Assembly: GCA_020859745.1 (NCBI GenBank)
Contig: JAJBVQ010000257.1
Span: 1 to 9,342, forward strand
Direction: 5' to 3'
Origin: Rikenellaceae bacterium
GTDB lineage: Bacteria; Bacteroidota; Bacteroidia; Bacteroidales; Rikenellaceae
DNA: 9,342 nt
Under the pieces are notes generated by a model. That model was not told where the DNA came from, searched no databases, and saw only the letters and a list, made by a program, of their open reading frames with translations. Position numbers and translations under genes: made by a program. This document shows positions 8,237 through 9,342 of the stretch, one piece after another; within the stretch, counting starts at the first letter, position 1, and every line of letters begins with the position of its first letter.

Positions 8237-8258
8237 TCAACATTCGTTCAACATCGTT
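8237..8258 (+). promoter_or_regulatory. Tandem direct repeat in the sodB leader
   Basis: TCAACATTCGT is followed at once by TCAACATCGTT, two near-identical 11-base units, one helical turn apart, 15 to 36 bases before the sodB ATG. Such spacing suits a regulator or could be chance. I find no convincing TAnnTTTG box for sodB. Confidence 0.25.
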
Positions 8259-8273
8259 TAAAACCGAAATATC

Positions 8274-8861
8274 ATGAAATTCGAACTTCCTGCCCTGCCT
8301 TATCCGGTCAATGCGCTGGAGCCGACCATGAGCTCCCGGACCATCGAGTTCCACTGGGGCAAACACGAGGCGGCGTATATCAACAACCTCAACGGCCTGA
8401 TCGCGGGGACGCCGTTGGAGAACGACACGCTGGAGGAGATCGTGCGCAAGTCGGACGGGGCGATCTACAACAATGCGGCGCAGGCGTGGAACCATATCTT
8501 CTTTTTCTTCCAGCTGGCCCCGAACGGCAAGAAAGAGCCGGGCGGCGCGCTGCTGGAGGCGATCAACAACAGTTTCGGCTCCTTCGAAGCGTTCAAGGAG
8601 GCTTTCGCCAAGGCGGGAGCGACTCTGTTCGGATCGGGCTGGGCATGGCTGTCGGCCAAGCCGGACGGCAAGCTGGAGATCACGCAGGGGCCCAACGCAC
8701 ACAATCCGCTCAAAGAGGGGGCCACGCCGCTGCTGACGGCGGATGTGTGGGAACACGCTTATTACCTGGACTACCAGAACCGGAGGCCGGATTTCCTGTC
8801 GGGCCTGTGGAACCTGGTGGACTGGAAGGTGATCGAGAAACGGTACGAAGATACGCTCTAA
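8274..8861 (+). CDS. sodB: Superoxide dismutase, Fe-type (Fe/Mn family)
   Basis: This cytoplasmic enzyme converts superoxide to hydrogen peroxide and oxygen. The 195-residue protein aligns over its whole length with bacterial Fe-SODs. Metal ligands are all present: H27 (FHWGKH), H74 (AWNH), D157 and H161 (DVWEHAYY). Y35 is the active-site gateway tyrosine, and Q70 in AAQAWNH is the Gln position typical of iron or cambialistic enzymes (Mn types carry it elsewhere). FGSGWAWL (119-126) is the usual core motif. Some Bacteroidota and Porphyromonas SODs use either metal, so metal choice is not settled. The start ATG follows an A/T-rich leader. It is divergent from the binding-protein gene (111 bases between) and ends in its own terminator, so it is probably monocistronic. 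Confidence 0.97.
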   Translation: MKFELPALPYPVNALEPTMSSRTIEFHWGKHEAAYINNLNGLIAGTPLENDTLEEIVRKSDGAIYNNAAQAWNHIFFFFQLAPNGKKEPGGALLEAINNSFGSFEAFKEAFAKAGATLFGSGWAWLSAKPDGKLEITQGPNAHNPLKEGATPLLTADVWEHAYYLDYQNRRPDFLSGLWNLVDWKVIEKRYEDTL

Positions 8862-8889
8862 AGAGGGTATCTCCGGTACGATCAGGGGG

Positions 8890-8926
8890 CCGCACTCGCC
8901 GTCGGGAGACGGGGGTGCGGTTTTTT
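8890..8926 (+). terminator. Strong intrinsic terminator of sodB
   Basis: CCGCAC (8890-8895) pairs with GTGCGG (8915-8920) and CCGTC (8899-8903) with GACGG (8908-8912) around GGGA, with one T-G and one C-G pair and a bulged G between. Six T follow at once (8921-8926). It lies 28 bases after the sodB stop. Confidence 0.9.
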
Positions 8927-8955
8927 CGTGCCGGCGGTGCTGCAGGTATTTCGCC

Positions 8956-9152
8956 GGGGCTGTAATTACCCCAAGCGGCCTGGCGCGGCTCACTGCTGAT
9001 GCGGGAACTTGACTACTCGCCATCCCCGAACTTACAATAAAGACTGCCTCGGAGCTGGTACAGGAACTTTTCCTGCCCGCCTGCGACCGCAAGGTCGCGT
9101 GGGCCGCAGCCATCCCCGACGCATGGATGGTGCCACTGGGCTGTAACTACCC
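8956..9152. repeat. Repeat cluster with two C boxes and a GNRA hairpin
   Basis: This stretch has no credible gene. It holds a C box GGGGCTGTAATTACCCC (8956-8972); an 11-mer variant ACTACTCGCC (9012-9021) preceded by GCGGGAAC as at 62-69; CAGGAA-CTT-TTCCTG (9061-9075); GCGACC, loop GCAA, GGTCGC (9083-9098); CATCC/GGATG (9111-9115/9125-9129); and GGTGCC running straight into a second C box (9138-9152), as if the GTGCC/GGCAC hairpin had lost its right arm. The 9083-9098 hairpin resembles the D-module hairpin in size and loop but not in stem sequence. Confidence 0.6.
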
Positions 9153-9214
9153 TTATGCGCCTCCGTTGGCTTCGGGGCGAAAATATCCCCCGTCGAACCT
9201 GCCGTGAGAAACCA

Positions 9215-9342
9215 GCTATGCGCTCTTTCGTCTTCGGGCGCCCCAGCCCCCCCCCTCGGGGGCGCCCGGTGTTCCTCACGGAACGCGATATTCGCTCTCG
9301 CGGGTTCGGCCCGCCGGTGCCGCTGGGCACTCCAGCCGGGCT
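9215..9342. repeat. Composite repeat R2, cut by the window end
   Basis: An 11-mer variant GCTATGCGCTC (9215-9225) is followed by a copy of R1: 9233-9342 aligns with 323-429. It has the GGGCGCCC stem, a GTGTTCC/GGAACGC stem (one T-G pair where R1 has C-G), 11-mer variant GATATTCGCTC (9287-9297) and a GTGCC-GCTG-GGCAC hairpin (9317-9330). The last bases CGGGCT are probably the beginning of another C box. Confidence 0.78.

Noticed and set aside
8163..8273. Cobalamin or other riboswitch before the binding-protein gene
   Set aside because: The leader after the -7 box is about 20 bases, and no conserved riboswitch core is visible.

Overview
The window is G+C-rich bacterial DNA, most likely a gut Bacteroidota chromosome; a high-G+C Rikenellaceae such as Alistipes is my guess. 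The support is: no Shine-Dalgarno sites before the genes, short A/T-rich leaders, a TAnnTTTG-type -7 box in front of one gene, lipoprotein forms of Dcp and of a binding protein, and a cobalamin/heme-type transporter whose protein sequences look Bacteroidota-like. The genus is inference.

Layout: 1-768 has no credible gene and is packed with hairpins and repeats. 769-2913 (+) encodes a secreted lipoprotein M3 metallopeptidase of the Dcp type. 2914-3574 is a non-coding convergent gap with more hairpins. 3575-4369 (-) is a Cof-type HAD phosphatase. 4460-4615 (+) is a possible 51-residue protein whose end overlaps the end of the next gene. 4586-5611 (-) and 5611-6606 (-) are the ATPase and permease of a FecCD/BtuCD-type importer, coupled by a TGATG overlap. 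6607-7031 is a 425-bp repeat-filled gap. 7032-8162 (-) is the lipoprotein substrate-binding protein of the same importer. 8274-8861 (+), divergent from it, is an iron-type superoxide dismutase followed by a strong intrinsic terminator. 8927-9342 is again repeat DNA, and a repeat unit is cut by the window end.

Binding protein, permease and ATPase form one import module for an iron complex, heme or a corrinoid. The neighbouring Fe-type SodB, and the lack of room for a cobalamin riboswitch, tilt me to iron or heme, but weakly.

The most interesting content is not protein coding. At least four intergenic stretches are built from the same small set of modules: an 11-mer GCTAYTCGCTC, a box GGGCTGTARYTACCC, a GTGCC/GGCAC hairpin, a GCGACTC/GAGTCGC hairpin with changing tetraloops, and a long two-tier stem. 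Copies keep base pairing while the paired sequences or loops differ. This suggests selection or copying of the folded form, as in REP/BIME-like elements or a structured RNA family. One cluster lies inside the transporter operon. I do not recognise it as a named family.
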